Shown: positions 44,201 to 52,298, counted from the first letter of the stretch. The stretch: 64,000 nucleotides of DNA from Arcticibacter sp045629565 (GCF_045629565.1 NZ_JAZQRL010000129.1:1-64000), one strand, 5' to 3'. Program-made: numbers and translations. The notes: generated by a model from the sequence alone, not told the origin.

Positions 44201-44462
44201 AACTCGTTATCACAAATAAGAGGACACCTATCAGCGAGTTCAATCGCTTGTAAGCATTGACGTCCGCCTCTGTTTGAACCACCGGCTGAAATTCAGAAAG
44301 CACCAGATGCTCCACAACTTTCATGTCAAAGGAAGTATTAGGGGGCTCCGACTCCAGTGCACTTACAACGTGGTCATACATTTCATCAAAAAGCTCCGGA
44401 GCGGTATTAACCTTATGGAGAAAAGTGCGGATGTCAGCAAGCTGTCGTTTGCTCAGGTTCAT
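41265..44462 (-). CDS. DUF2723 membrane protein with extra N-terminal domain
   Basis: A 1,065-residue inner-membrane protein. The DUF2723 core begins near residue 85 with a TM helix and FWDCGEFIAAAYKLQVGHQP, an acidic loop typical of GT-C lipid-linked glycosyltransferases; about 12 TM helices run to residue 620. The C-terminal 400 residues are soluble and repeat-like. The first 75 residues (SKRQLADIRTFLHK, then FDEMYDHVVSAL) match the cytosolic domain of PadR-linked Bacteroidota membrane proteins. It overlaps the PadR gene by 4 bp (ATGA), so it is under its control. It may transfer sugars to proteins or lipids; inference. Confidence 0.85.
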   Translation of the reverse strand: MNLSKRQLADIRTFLHKVNTAPELFDEMYDHVVSALESEPPNTSFDMKVVEHLVLSEFQPVVQTEADVNAYKRLNSLIGVLLFVITSFTYWLTMEPTVSFWDCGEFIAAAYKLQVGHQPGAPLFLMLGKLFSMLSFGESSKVAYWVNMSSVVASGATVMFLFWTITSIGTRIYQRVKQPSASILVAGMVGSLAFAFSDTFWFSAVEAEVYAMSTLFTAIVFWAALKWEISGEDRWLVFIAFVVGLSIGIHLLSLLVIPAVSLIYYFKKQPRPRLKGICFAFLTGCFLIAAVQYGIIQYLVLAAANSDLFFVNSFHASFGTGAALFLIFVGAVIAAGVVISIRRKWYLVNLGLICLTFVLLGYSSYFMIYIRANAKPNINLSNPDNPFSLYEYLGRSGYGTTPLLYGQTFDAKPIRHDQGAPFYRKNDGKYEVSGFKYKTDYDKNHVFPRTHSQKPGHADFYRYWLALEEGQSPGMIENLSFFSSWQLGFMYWRYFFWNFAGRQNDNQGQGNTLEGNWISGIRPVDALRLGNQSGLPPSVKDNPAHNIFYGLPLIIGLAGILWIYRKSKRDFFTLLSLFFLTGIAIVLYLNQDPLQVRERDYAYVGSFYAFAIFIGFGFMAVKDALRRVSPAKASFVAAASICMISAPGLMLKEGWDDHDRSDKFTALHWAKNYLNSCAPNAILFTNADNDTFPLWYAQEVEGIRTDVRVVCRQFLADDAYISQMKKTSGLSAPLPISMDRSIYMDGVRDYFPFVDYGITDSVNLGDLVDVMKSDAKEDKVQMSDGSFINFLPTKKFKLEVQAKTLLATGTLKHDELNRISNIEWTFNKDFATKADLVFFDILVGNEWKRPIYFATSVSEDTYVGLEDYLHLEGYAYRLLPLRPEPGIKADKSERTRSDIMYSNFMTRFELSSYSEASYNDPDTRRAIGETWKLANVLADNLIAEGKGMQADAVMQKSLRDLPVDISTVTDTVNRMMTVKNLYACNRKDQARDMAENTVEFLDAELTFISSLPDSQQSGVLQDIRIGMYVLQSLQILAADNKQTEFSSSIKRNMEWLSQKFALADV

Positions 44463-44800
44463 GACAGGTCAGGTTTAAGTTGTAGAAGTAATTGCAAATG
44501 ACCAATGAAGCTCTCGGCCTCCTTCATTTTGTCAGCCAGTTCGGTCTCCCCTGCAGCAGTCAGCGCATAATACTTACGCACCCTGTTTTCATGCATCTCC
44601 GTATGGGTTATGAGCAGGCCTTCTGCCACAAGCTTATGCAGAGAGGGATAGATTGCACCTTCAGTTAGCTTTATCTCGCCGTTTGTGATAACCTTTACTT
44701 TCTGAGTGATCTCATAGCCATACATTTTCCCGTTTTCATGTAGGAGTTTTAAGAGGATAGTTTGCAAGCTTCCCTTGAGCATACTACTGGATATTGCCAT
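44459..44800 (-). CDS. PadR-family transcriptional regulator
   Basis: A 113-residue winged-helix repressor. Motifs are LKGSLQTILLKLL, then KMYGYEITQKV, GEIKLTEGAIYPSLHKL and YYALTAAGETELADKM. Length matches the short PadR subfamily 1. It binds an operator just upstream (44819-44847) and probably represses itself and the overlapping DUF2723 gene. The ATG at 44800 (MAISSS) is chosen; 44815 lies closer to the operator and 44782 is also possible. Confidence 0.93.
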   Translation of the reverse strand: MAISSSMLKGSLQTILLKLLHENGKMYGYEITQKVKVITNGEIKLTEGAIYPSLHKLVAEGLLITHTEMHENRVRKYYALTAAGETELADKMKEAESFIGHLQLLLQLKPDLS

Positions 44801-44818
44801 GTACGAATATAACATATT

Positions 44819-44847
44819 CTATATACATAAGGAAATTATGTATATAG
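44819..44847. promoter_or_regulatory. PadR operator, 11-bp perfect palindrome
   Basis: CTATATACATA (44819-44829) and TATGTATATAG (44837-44847) are exact complements with a 7-nt spacer. ATGT/ACAT half-sites like these are typical PadR targets. It lies 19 bp before the PadR ATG, which suggests autoregulation. Confidence 0.82.
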
Positions 44848-44876
44848 ATTTCCAGTAAGTTATCTACAGCCGGACG

Positions 44877-44910
44877 AAAAAAAAAGCACCCCCCTTTCGG
44901 CAGGTGCTTT
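44877..44910 (-). terminator. Rho-independent terminator of the TonB receptor gene
   Basis: On the minus strand AAAGCACC(T)...GGTGCTTT pairs over 8 bp and is followed by nine T residues. It lies 23 bp beyond the receptor stop. Confidence 0.93.
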
Positions 44911-44933
44911 ACGTAAATCACGGTAGAGACTGA

Positions 44934-47318
44934 TTACCATCTATAAGTCAGTACCCCTGCGAAACTGCGCGGGTCGGTCTGATTGATCCAGGACGTGCGG
45001 TATGCGTTGTATCCGATTTTATCAAAAATATTGTTAAACAACACCCTTGCGCCGAGTTTGCTGGTGAAGTTATATGACACTTGCGCATTAACTGTAGTAA
45101 GCGACTTAATATCAAAAGGCTTCTGTCCGGGAACGATACCTTCATGGGTTACCGTTCTCGCCCAGTCGTTCATCGGACGCTTACCTACATAATAAACGCC
45201 CCCACCAATCGCGAGACCCTTCAGATCTCCATTTTTTACCTGATAATTAGCATATAAGTTATAAGTATGTTTCGGTGTGTTCAGTGGAGCTGAATTATAA
45301 TAGTAAGACGTGTGATCTTTGTATTTTGCATCGATATAAGAATATCCCGCGATAACTTCCAGGTTAGACAGTATGCGGCCTGTCAGCTCCACCTCGATGC
45401 CTTTTCGCTCATCGTTGCCGCCTTTTTCATAAAATGGAGTAGGATTCCAGTTCTCATCATAAACAACCATTGCAAGGTTCTTGTTGTTGATCTTGTATAA
45501 GGTAAGGTTGAAGCGCAGCCTGTTGTTCAGCCAGTCAGATTTTACACCTGCTTCAAACTGGTCGCTGCGCGAGTTGCCTATAGGATTGCCGTTCACATCT
45601 ATGTTCGCAGCGCTACGAAGGCTTGTTGAACTGGTGTATGAACCGAAAACGTTGATATTTTCCCTGGGGCTTAGCATAAGTCCTATCTGAGGATTCCAGG
45701 CTCCTCCAGTCGTTACTCCTATCTTTTCTGAACCTTTGGTCTGCGCGTAGCTATACCGTACTCCTAACACCAACTTAAGCCAGTTGCTATAGGATATCAC
45801 ATCCTGTGCAAGAGCACCATAATAAGTTTCATGTGCCGTAACCAGTACATCGTTTTCGAAAGGCTTGGTTGTAACAAGCTTATTGTTTACAGGAGCTGTT
45901 ACATCTATGGTGTCTATAGCAATATCCTTGGTGTTACTTGTGGTTAAGCTGTTGGTACGAAAGTCAACTCCCACCTGGAATGTATGCTTAAACGGACCTG
46001 TATGTACATCTTGTCCGATCAAATCGAGTTGCAAAATAGAATTTTGATCATCGCGCGTAGAACCACTTACGGAACGGGTGCGTTTTGTATAATCACCTCT
46101 CACAGTGCCTAAACTTGCGCCGCTGTTGTCGACAAACAGATCAGACCGGATATAGGTTGTTCTAAGAGTAAGCTTATTGTTCAACTCACGCTTTAAACGC
46201 GCTGTGTAGGTCGTGTTTTTTGTCGTAGTAATATCGTTCGTGAAACCGAGATAACGGTCATACGGAAGATGATAAATGGCGTTGATGTCATTAGACGCCA
46301 GATTCACCGTTCCCAGGTCGGGCGTCCTGTCATCATTTAAATGATCCATCTCCAGGGTTAAGGATGTCTTGCTATCGGGTCTCCATTCCAGGGAAGGATT
46401 AACATAGATTTTATTTAAAGATCTTACTGGTCTGTAACTGTCTGACCGTTCGTAAACGCCATTCAACCGGAACGCCACAGTTTGCGCTTCGTTAACGACA
46501 CCCTGTACGTCAAATGCCGGACGAACCTGTCCCCAGCTTCCCACTCTCAGCGAAGCACTGCCTGAATTTTCAAACTTTGGCGTCTTCGTTACCAGGTTTA
46601 TGATACCACCCGGACTGCCTATATCGGTAGCAACACCCTGCGTGATCGCCGCAGCACCCTTTAAAACCTGAATGCTTTCAATTCCCTGCATGTCCGTTAA
46701 AACACCAGTACCGCGGAAATCTGAATTGGTACGGATTCCGTTCTTCAAAACCGGAATTCCTCTGTATCCCCGGGACGACATACTTTCTCTTACCCCACCA
46801 TAAGTAGCAAATGTATATACCCCCGGAACATTGCGGGCAGCGTCCGAAATAGTCAAAGCGCCTTGCTGTTCAATTAAGCGACTTGATACCACGGAGATGC
46901 TCTGAATCTGATCGCTTGGTTTTAGAGGTAACCGTGTTATAACGTCAAGCTTCTCAGGCTGCTTGTTTCTTTCGCCGAATATTTCTACTTCGTCCAGATT
47001 ACTCGTCTTCTCCCGAAGTTCGAAACTAAATTTCAGATCATCTCCCGGATGGATCTTAACACTTCTGATCTGTGGCTCGAAACCCACAAGGGATACCCGT
47101 AACTCGTAAACTCCTTCTTTCACATTCCTAAATTCGAAGAAACCGTTCTCGTTTGTCTTAGTACTTTTCTGAGAACCGTTTAGCGATACCGTTGCAAATA
47201 CCAGACTTGCTCCCTGCGAAGTCACCCTACCGGTGATGCGTGCGGGTTCTTGCGCCATCAGGGTAGTTTGCGTGAACAGAAAAAGAAGAACAAACGTAAA
47301 ATTTTTAATCATGATCAT
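44934..47318 (-). CDS. TonB-dependent siderophore receptor
   Basis: A 794-residue outer-membrane receptor. The signal peptide ends LMAQ (about 22). A CarboxypepD_reg-like domain (about 28-100: ITGRVTSQGASLVFATV) precedes the plug (about 130-240: ISVVSSRLIEQQGALTISDA, here shortened to ISVVSSRLIEQQ, then SMSSRGYRG and GSPGGIINLVTK). The barrel ends in aromatic YRW. The IESIQVLKGAAAITQG motif and the barrel style are FhuA/FpvA-like, so Fe3+-siderophore uptake is likely. Iron-box-like palindromes lie upstream. Start ATG at 47318 or 47312. Confidence 0.9.
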   Translation of the reverse strand: MIMIKNFTFVLLFLFTQTTLMAQEPARITGRVTSQGASLVFATVSLNGSQKSTKTNENGFFEFRNVKEGVYELRVSLVGFEPQIRSVKIHPGDDLKFSFELREKTSNLDEVEIFGERNKQPEKLDVITRLPLKPSDQIQSISVVSSRLIEQQGALTISDAARNVPGVYTFATYGGVRESMSSRGYRGIPVLKNGIRTNSDFRGTGVLTDMQGIESIQVLKGAAAITQGVATDIGSPGGIINLVTKTPKFENSGSASLRVGSWGQVRPAFDVQGVVNEAQTVAFRLNGVYERSDSYRPVRSLNKIYVNPSLEWRPDSKTSLTLEMDHLNDDRTPDLGTVNLASNDINAIYHLPYDRYLGFTNDITTTKNTTYTARLKRELNNKLTLRTTYIRSDLFVDNSGASLGTVRGDYTKRTRSVSGSTRDDQNSILQLDLIGQDVHTGPFKHTFQVGVDFRTNSLTTSNTKDIAIDTIDVTAPVNNKLVTTKPFENDVLVTAHETYYGALAQDVISYSNWLKLVLGVRYSYAQTKGSEKIGVTTGGAWNPQIGLMLSPRENINVFGSYTSSTSLRSAANIDVNGNPIGNSRSDQFEAGVKSDWLNNRLRFNLTLYKINNKNLAMVVYDENWNPTPFYEKGGNDERKGIEVELTGRILSNLEVIAGYSYIDAKYKDHTSYYYNSAPLNTPKHTYNLYANYQVKNGDLKGLAIGGGVYYVGKRPMNDWARTVTHEGIVPGQKPFDIKSLTTVNAQVSYNFTSKLGARVLFNNIFDKIGYNAYRTSWINQTDPRSFAGVLTYRW

Positions 47319-47321
47319 TAT

Positions 47322-47336
47322 TTAGATTAATTCTAA
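47322..47336. promoter_or_regulatory. Iron-box-like palindrome (near)
   Basis: TTAGA-TTAAT-TCTAA, a 5-bp palindrome beginning 4 bp before the receptor ATG. Similar AT-rich boxes regulate iron genes in Bacteroidota, but the regulator (Fur or DtxR type) is not known here. Confidence 0.45.
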
Positions 47337-47383
47337 TTGGCGCCAAAAGTAAAAACACTTTAGCCAATTCCAAAAAATTATTA

Positions 47384-47394
47384 AGAATAATTCT
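47384..47394. promoter_or_regulatory. Iron-box-like palindrome (far)
   Basis: AGAATAATTCT, a perfect 11-bp palindrome flanked by TTAA on both sides, 66 bp before the receptor ATG. It shares the TTCTAATT half with the nearer box, suggesting a pair of binding sites. Confidence 0.45.
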
Positions 47395-47484
47395 AATTAA
47401 CCTGCTTGCAGGAAACAGGAGTCTTGGATAATCTTTATTAAATGATACTATAGAATCCCTTTTTTGGCACCTTTGCTCGTGCAG

Positions 47485-47712
47485 CTAAAGGACGCCAATA
47501 GGTCTGCCAGATATAAAGTTTAGGGGAACCAGAGCGAAGCCTACAGAAAGACATCTGCTTACAAAGCCTGGAGTGGCATGAGCATTACTACTTACAGGGG
47601 TTTCATTAAAGACATCGTTTATATGGGTCCCATAATACCCGCTGATAGTCCCGAGATTAGTCCGACCTGATGAGTGAAAAGTCGGACTTTTCTCAGCCTT
47701 TCCTCTGGTCAT
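47485..47712 (-). CDS. Doubtful ORF with SPTF...RT start (copy 2)
   Basis: A 75-residue frame, MTRGKAEKSPTF then GRTNLGTISG, in a 600-bp gap. It shares with the ORF at 716-1066 the start pattern SPTF...RT, the equal-length next 43 bases and an upstream box (ACGCCTT...TATAA). The two differ beyond that. It is unknown and possibly a decayed or fast-evolving gene. The rest of the gap (47713-47921) shows nothing I can name. Confidence 0.28.
   Translation of the reverse strand: MTRGKAEKSPTFHSSGRTNLGTISGYYGTHINDVFNETPVSSNAHATPGFVSRCLSVGFALVPLNFISGRPIGVL
47659..47688. repeat. 8-bp inverted repeat, copy 2 of a shared module
   Basis: AGTCCGAC and GTCGGACT are exact complements around 14 nt. It corresponds to the hairpin at 1033-1064 (same AGTCCGAC core). 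See the paired finding. Confidence 0.5.
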
Positions 47713-47921
47713 CCACGCCTTTATATTGACGATGTATAACCTAAGTATAAAGGCTTCCTGAGCGGAATCCCTTACCTTGCTTCATACAATTTCTGCTAAA
47801 CGCCGGACGATTTTGAAAAAACGGCGAAAAATCGACATTAACAGATTGGGAAACGGATTTCGTATTCTTACAAAGCGATAGCCGATTCTCTTTCGCTCAA
47901 TCGAATTGGCTTATCCCGGTT

Positions 47922-49151
47922 TCATTCTTCAAGATAGTCAAGGTCCTTATTGAAACTTTCTTTGAGCTGTGTTAGTGCCAGCATGGCTATGCCGGTCAAC
48001 AGAAATATCATAATATAACCAGCCGTAATAATAGAAAACTTGTGAACAAAATATTCGAACAGAAGGGTGCTGGGTATCAGGGCTCCGCGCACGAAGTTCG
48101 GCGCCGTGGTAGTGACCGTGGCACGAAGGTTTGTGCCGAATTGCTCCGATGCAATCGTAACGAACGTCGCCCAATACCCCACAGCAAGTCCCATAAAGAA
48201 AGCCAACCAGTGAAATTGATACGCGGTGATACCCGTACTGCTTAGATACCAAACTGAGCTGGCAACGATCATGATCTGAAAAACAAACACGGCCAGTTTT
48301 CTCGACCTGGTTATCTGAGCCAAAAAACCGGCGATAATGTCGCCTAAAGAAATACCGATATAAGTGAACATAATTCCTTTTCCTGCACTCAGCACGGTTT
48401 GAGCACCCAATGCCCGTCCAAACTCCGGTGCCTGAGTAACCAATATTCCCACAACAAACCAGATAGGTAATCCGATGAGTAAGCAGTATATATACCGCGA
48501 TAGTCGCTCTTTGGAGGTAAAAAGCATCCATATATCACCTTTCCTGATCTTTTTGGAGGCGGTCTGGCTGAACATACCTGACTCGAACGTACCGACTCTT
48601 AATACGAGCAGTAATAACCCGATCCCACCGCCCACAAAGTACGCCTGGCGCCAGCTGTAATGCTCCGACACGTAGTAAGCCGCAATGGCACCGAGTACGC
48701 CGATACCGGCAACAATCATCGTCCCATAACCCCGTTTTTCTTTGCTCATGCTTTCGCTAACGAGCGTGATCCCGGCACCTAATTCCCCGGCAAGACCTAT
48801 GCCCGCAACGAAGCGAATGAGAGCATAGCTATCAATATCATTTACGAACCCATTTGCAATGTTAGCTATCGAGTATAATAGGATTGACCCGAAAAGCACC
48901 CTGATCCGGCCGAACTTGTCGCCAATGATTCCCCAAAGGATTCCTCCGATAAGCAATCCACCCATCTGCATATTCAGGACATACTCGCCATCCAGGCGCA
49001 TGTCAGCCTCCGGGATCCCTATATCGCGGAAACTTTGTACCCTTACAATGGAAAATATGACAAGATCATAAATGTCGACGAAATATCCCAGCGCGGCAAC
49101 AATTACGAGAATGACAATGTTATTGGACTTAATTTCAGGCTTAGCGATCAT
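47922..49151 (-). CDS. MFS transporter
   Basis: A 409-residue 12-helix permease. The first helix holds DIYDLVIFSIV, the loop 2-3 motif G-x3-D-R/K appears as GIIGDKFGRIRV, and loop 8-9 repeats a similar pattern. The family is the sugar/organic-anion (or metabolite-H+ symporter) group, judging from RFVAGIGLAGELGAGITL. The substrate is unknown. It diverges from yjbQ with a short shared promoter region. Confidence 0.85.
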   Translation of the reverse strand: MIAKPEIKSNNIVILVIVAALGYFVDIYDLVIFSIVRVQSFRDIGIPEADMRLDGEYVLNMQMGGLLIGGILWGIIGDKFGRIRVLFGSILLYSIANIANGFVNDIDSYALIRFVAGIGLAGELGAGITLVSESMSKEKRGYGTMIVAGIGVLGAIAAYYVSEHYSWRQAYFVGGGIGLLLLVLRVGTFESGMFSQTASKKIRKGDIWMLFTSKERLSRYIYCLLIGLPIWFVVGILVTQAPEFGRALGAQTVLSAGKGIMFTYIGISLGDIIAGFLAQITRSRKLAVFVFQIMIVASSVWYLSSTGITAYQFHWLAFFMGLAVGYWATFVTIASEQFGTNLRATVTTTAPNFVRGALIPSTLLFEYFVHKFSIITAGYIMIFLLTGIAMLALTQLKESFNKDLDYLEE

Positions 49152-49177
49152 TGGCAGGTTTTTATTCTTTAAATCTA

Positions 49178-49185
49178 TACTTTTG
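49178..49185 (+). promoter_or_regulatory. Bacteroidota promoter of yjbQ (TACTTTTG)
   Basis: TACTTTTG fits TAnnTTTG. A TTGG at 49151-49154 gives a 23-bp spacing for the -33 element. The leader would be about 27 nt. Confidence 0.5.
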
Positions 49186-49218
49186 ACTTACAATTACGGA
49201 CATTTAACCGACTAAAAA

Positions 49219-49641
49219 ATGAAAGTATTTCAGCACGGTTTGAAGCTTAGAGAACGCTCCAGGGGTTTTCACCTGATCACCCAGGACATTGTCCGTGCGA
49301 CTCCGGAGATCGCCGACATACACGCGGGCATGTGTTTTGTATTTATACAGCACACTTCCGCCTCTCTTAGTATCAACGAGAATGCAGATCCCACGGTTCG
49401 TCGCGATTTTGAAATGTTCTTTAACAAAAGTGTCCCTGAAAATGATCCTGATTACCTGCATACGGACGAAGGATCTGATGATATGCCGGCACACCTGAAG
49501 GCTTCGTTGCTTGGATCTTCTCTAAGTATTCCTATCCGTAACGGCAGACTTGCTTTAGGCACCTGGCAAGGTATTTACCTCTGCGAACACCGCAATTACG
49601 GCGGCGAAAGAGCGATCCTGATCACCGGTTGGGGAGAATAA
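49219..49641 (+). CDS. yjbQ: YjbQ (UPF0047) family protein
   Basis: A 140-residue YjbQ/UPF0047 protein. Motifs are GMCFVFIQHTSASLSINENAD, split here as CFVFIQHTSASL and NENADP, then YLHTDEGSDDMPAHLKASLLG and LALGTWQGIYLCEHR. The His residues bind metal in the family. Members are reported to have weak thiamine-phosphate-synthase activity in complementation tests; the true role is unclear. It lies 40 bp before rluF on the same strand. Confidence 0.95.
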   Translation: MKVFQHGLKLRERSRGFHLITQDIVRATPEIADIHAGMCFVFIQHTSASLSINENADPTVRRDFEMFFNKSVPENDPDYLHTDEGSDDMPAHLKASLLGSSLSIPIRNGRLALGTWQGIYLCEHRNYGGERAILITGWGE

Positions 49642-49681
49642 ACCGGGGAAAAGACTACCTTCGCAACTTAACTTACATCAC

Positions 49682-50608
49682 ATGCCTGATACCAGCACAC
49701 GTTTAAATAAATATATCAGCGAAAGCGGGCTCTGCTCCAGAAGGGCGGCAGACAAATTCATTGAGAACGGCCATGTGTTTATCAACGGGAAACGTGCCAA
49801 GATCGGCGATCAGGTTCACGATGGCGATCAGGTGAGTGTAAACGGTCAGCATATCGAACCGAGGGAAAGTTCAGACTTGCTCCTTCTTGCCTTCAACAAA
49901 CCGGTTGGGGTAACCTGCACAACCGAAAGCTCTGATAAAAGTAACATTGTCGAATATATCAATCATAGTGACAGGATTTTTCCCATAGGCCGGCTTGATA
50001 AGGATTCACAGGGGCTTATCTTCCTGACCAACAACGGTGACATTGTCAACAAGATCCTTCGCGCAGGGAACAACCACGAAAAGGAATATCTGGTAACAGT
50101 GGATAAGCCAATAACTGATCAGTTCTTAACGGGTATGGCAGGTGGCGTTCCCATTATGGATGTAATGACTAAAAAGTGTAAGATCGCTAAAGAAAGTCCT
50201 TTTGTTTTCAGAATCACCCTCGTTCAGGGACTTAACAGACAAATCAGAAGAATGTGCGAATACTTTGGATACGAAGTATTGAAGCTGGAGCGTGTGCGCA
50301 TTATGAATATAAAGCTGAAGGGTTTGCCGCTGGGTGATTGGAGAGAGCTCACTGAGGAGGAGATGGTGGAAATTAAGCGGCTCCTGAATAAGTCCAGTTC
50401 AGAAAAGGGTGCATTATCCAAACCTAAGCCTTCCGGTAGAAATCAGTCTCCCGCCAACAAAAAACCTTCGTCAGACAAGTCCGTAAAAACCGGACCATCG
50501 CGTAGCAGCTCTGGTAAGACTGCCCCAAAAGGAAGAACGAAGGCTTCAGCAAAATCCGGTGGCAAGCCTTCATCTAAGCCGTCGAAAGGCTCCCGGTCCA
50601 GGCGTTAA
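49682..50608 (+). CDS. rluF: 23S rRNA pseudouridine synthase RluF
   Basis: A 308-residue RsuA/RluF-family enzyme. An N-terminal S4 RNA-binding domain (about 7-55: RLNKYISESGLCSRRAAD) precedes the catalytic domain with Asp106 in FPIGRLDKDSQGL and LVQGLNRQIRRMCEYFGYEV. It isomerises U2604 of 23S rRNA. Beyond residue 235 a Lys/Ser/Pro-rich tail of about 75 residues is added, low complexity and strongly basic, which is longer than in E. coli RluF. The tail probably helps ribosome binding. Confidence 0.93.
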   Translation: MPDTSTRLNKYISESGLCSRRAADKFIENGHVFINGKRAKIGDQVHDGDQVSVNGQHIEPRESSDLLLLAFNKPVGVTCTTESSDKSNIVEYINHSDRIFPIGRLDKDSQGLIFLTNNGDIVNKILRAGNNHEKEYLVTVDKPITDQFLTGMAGGVPIMDVMTKKCKIAKESPFVFRITLVQGLNRQIRRMCEYFGYEVLKLERVRIMNIKLKGLPLGDWRELTEEEMVEIKRLLNKSSSEKGALSKPKPSGRNQSPANKKPSSDKSVKTGPSRSSSGKTAPKGRTKASAKSGGKPSSKPSKGSRSRR

Positions 50609-50625
50609 AGCCAAGACTGTAGCAG

Positions 50626-51387
50626 CTACTTCTTCCTGATATAGATGTGCTTGATATTCCGATTCCCAGTATCTCTTTCATCTATCTCGAAGCGATTGAT
50701 GCTTTTAATCAACGGCAGCATTTTTGGATATCCATAATTCCGGGGATCGAAGTCAGGCTTCTTTTTCAGCATGAGGTTTCCGAGCTCACCCAGAAAAGCC
50801 CATCCATTTTCGTCCGCCAGATCGGATATGCTGTCAGAAAATAAACGGATAATCTTCGGATCGATTTTACTCAAAGGCTGATTTGGCGTTTTGGGTTTCC
50901 TGGGAGACGCCTTTTTTGCATCCACCTCTTCAGGTGCTGTTTCCTCAGATTTAAGAATCTCTATATATATGAATTTATCGCAGGCCGTTATAAACGGAAT
51001 CAGTGTCTTCTTCTCTCCTATTCCGATAACTTTCATGCCCGCCTCGCGCAAGCGTGTAGCCAGGCGCGTAAAATCACTATCGCTGGAGACGATACAGAAT
51101 CCATCCACTTTACCGGTGTAAAGGATATCCATTGCGTCAATAATCAATGCGCTGTCTGTAGCGTTCTTCCCCGTTGAATAACTGTACTGTTGAATCGGTG
51201 TAATAGCGTTTTCTAATAAAACTTTCTTCCAGCCGGAAACAGTCGGCTTGGTCCAGTCAGCATAGATACGTTTGAATGTAGGCGTGCCGTACTTGGCAAT
51301 TTCTTCAAACATTTCTTTCACATTAGCATAAGGCACATTGTCCGCGTCAATCAGTACAGCCAGCTTTAGATCTTTCTTAGTTTCCAT
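50626..51387 (-). CDS. NYN-domain (LabA-like) protein with OST-HTH
   Basis: A 253-residue protein. The N-terminal NYN/PIN-like domain (about 8-155) has LIDADNVPY, TDSALIIDAMDIL and SSDSDFTRLATRLREAGMKVIGIG, which carry the Asp residues of a metal-dependent RNase. The C-terminal third after a Lys/Pro linker is an OST-HTH/LOTUS-like module (about 175-250: LFSDSISDLADENGWAFLGELG). Such LabA proteins probably cut RNA; targets are unknown. It is convergent with rluF (17 bp between stops). Confidence 0.9.
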   Translation of the reverse strand: METKKDLKLAVLIDADNVPYANVKEMFEEIAKYGTPTFKRIYADWTKPTVSGWKKVLLENAITPIQQYSYSTGKNATDSALIIDAMDILYTGKVDGFCIVSSDSDFTRLATRLREAGMKVIGIGEKKTLIPFITACDKFIYIEILKSEETAPEEVDAKKASPRKPKTPNQPLSKIDPKIIRLFSDSISDLADENGWAFLGELGNLMLKKKPDFDPRNYGYPKMLPLIKSINRFEIDERDTGNRNIKHIYIRKK

Positions 51388-51485
51388 TTAAAATGCGCAA
51401 TGGCCAAATATGATTAATTTATACGGTATTATGGATACGCGGCACTACTCATTGTGGGCACAAACAGTCGATCGCCTGTCTGACG

Positions 51486-52217
51486 CTAATCAATAGCATA
51501 CTCCGTTCTTAATGTGATCGAGGCAGTCTTGTTTTTTGAAGCGGTGTTAAAGGTGCCTCCATAACTGTAGTTTTCGTTACTGTTCTGGCCTGTTATCTGA
51601 AATACGCCCATATTCGCATACTTCAGCTCCCCCAAATTACTTCCCGCATTTTCGGCGATGCTTCCCGCCCTGTCTTTCGCGTCCTTACTCGCCTTGCTTA
51701 AAAGGTCAATCTTTAGTTCCGACAGTCGCGAGTAATAATACTCCGGAGCGTTTGAGTTGAGCTCAATGCCCATTTCGATTAGTCCGGTTATTTCCCGGCT
51801 TACCTTTTCTACTATGTTAATATTTTTAGATTCGATCTTGACAGTCTGAATCAGATTGTACCCGGCGAAAGTAGTCGAACTGATCTGACCCATATTGGTG
51901 TAAGAATACTCAAACTCTTTGTTTATTGTAACAGAGGAAAAAATCATCTCATTTTCCTTTAGTCCTTTATCGGTAAGATATCGTTTGATCGCATTTTCGT
52001 CCTTCTTAAGGGCTGCATAAGCTTCCCGGAGATCCATGCTTTTCTTGCTGTAATTGCAGTTCCAGACAATCAGGTCACTAACGAAGTTTTTCTCTGCTAA
52101 TCCGGTCACTATAATGCGTTTTTTATCCTTGTATTTGTACTTGTATGCGCCGGCCAGCACGAAAGATCCTATTAATAAGGCAACAGCAATAACAGATGCA
52201 GTAATATATGTTCTCAT
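51486..52217 (-). CDS. SIMPL domain-containing protein
   Basis: A 243-residue protein with one N-terminal TM or signal anchor (ASVIAVALLIGSFVLAGA) and a periplasmic SIMPL domain: ITGLAEK (as IVTGLAEKNF), VWNCNYSKKS, KGLKENEMIFSSVT, YNLIQTVKIESKNI. The function of SIMPL (DUF541) is not settled; some members are linked to oxidative stress or membrane complexes. It is monocistronic. Confidence 0.9.
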   Translation of the reverse strand: MRTYITASVIAVALLIGSFVLAGAYKYKYKDKKRIIVTGLAEKNFVSDLIVWNCNYSKKSMDLREAYAALKKDENAIKRYLTDKGLKENEMIFSSVTINKEFEYSYTNMGQISSTTFAGYNLIQTVKIESKNINIVEKVSREITGLIEMGIELNSNAPEYYYSRLSELKIDLLSKASKDAKDRAGSIAENAGSNLGELKYANMGVFQITGQNSNENYSYGGTFNTASKNKTASITLRTEYAID

Positions 52218-52298
52218 TTTATGTATACGTGGTAAAGGAACCGATTGTAACAGCGGCGACCCGCAGCTGAATTCAGCTAATATAGGAAATGATGCGGA

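Noticed and set aside
44934..47318. Possible frameshift or truncation in the siderophore receptor
   Set aside because: The chain is continuous from signal peptide to the aromatic C-terminus at the usual length.
52266..52279. Perfect palindrome AGCTGAATTCAGCT
   Set aside because: Short, not repeated elsewhere in the window, and not placed at an evident promoter; no function can be argued.
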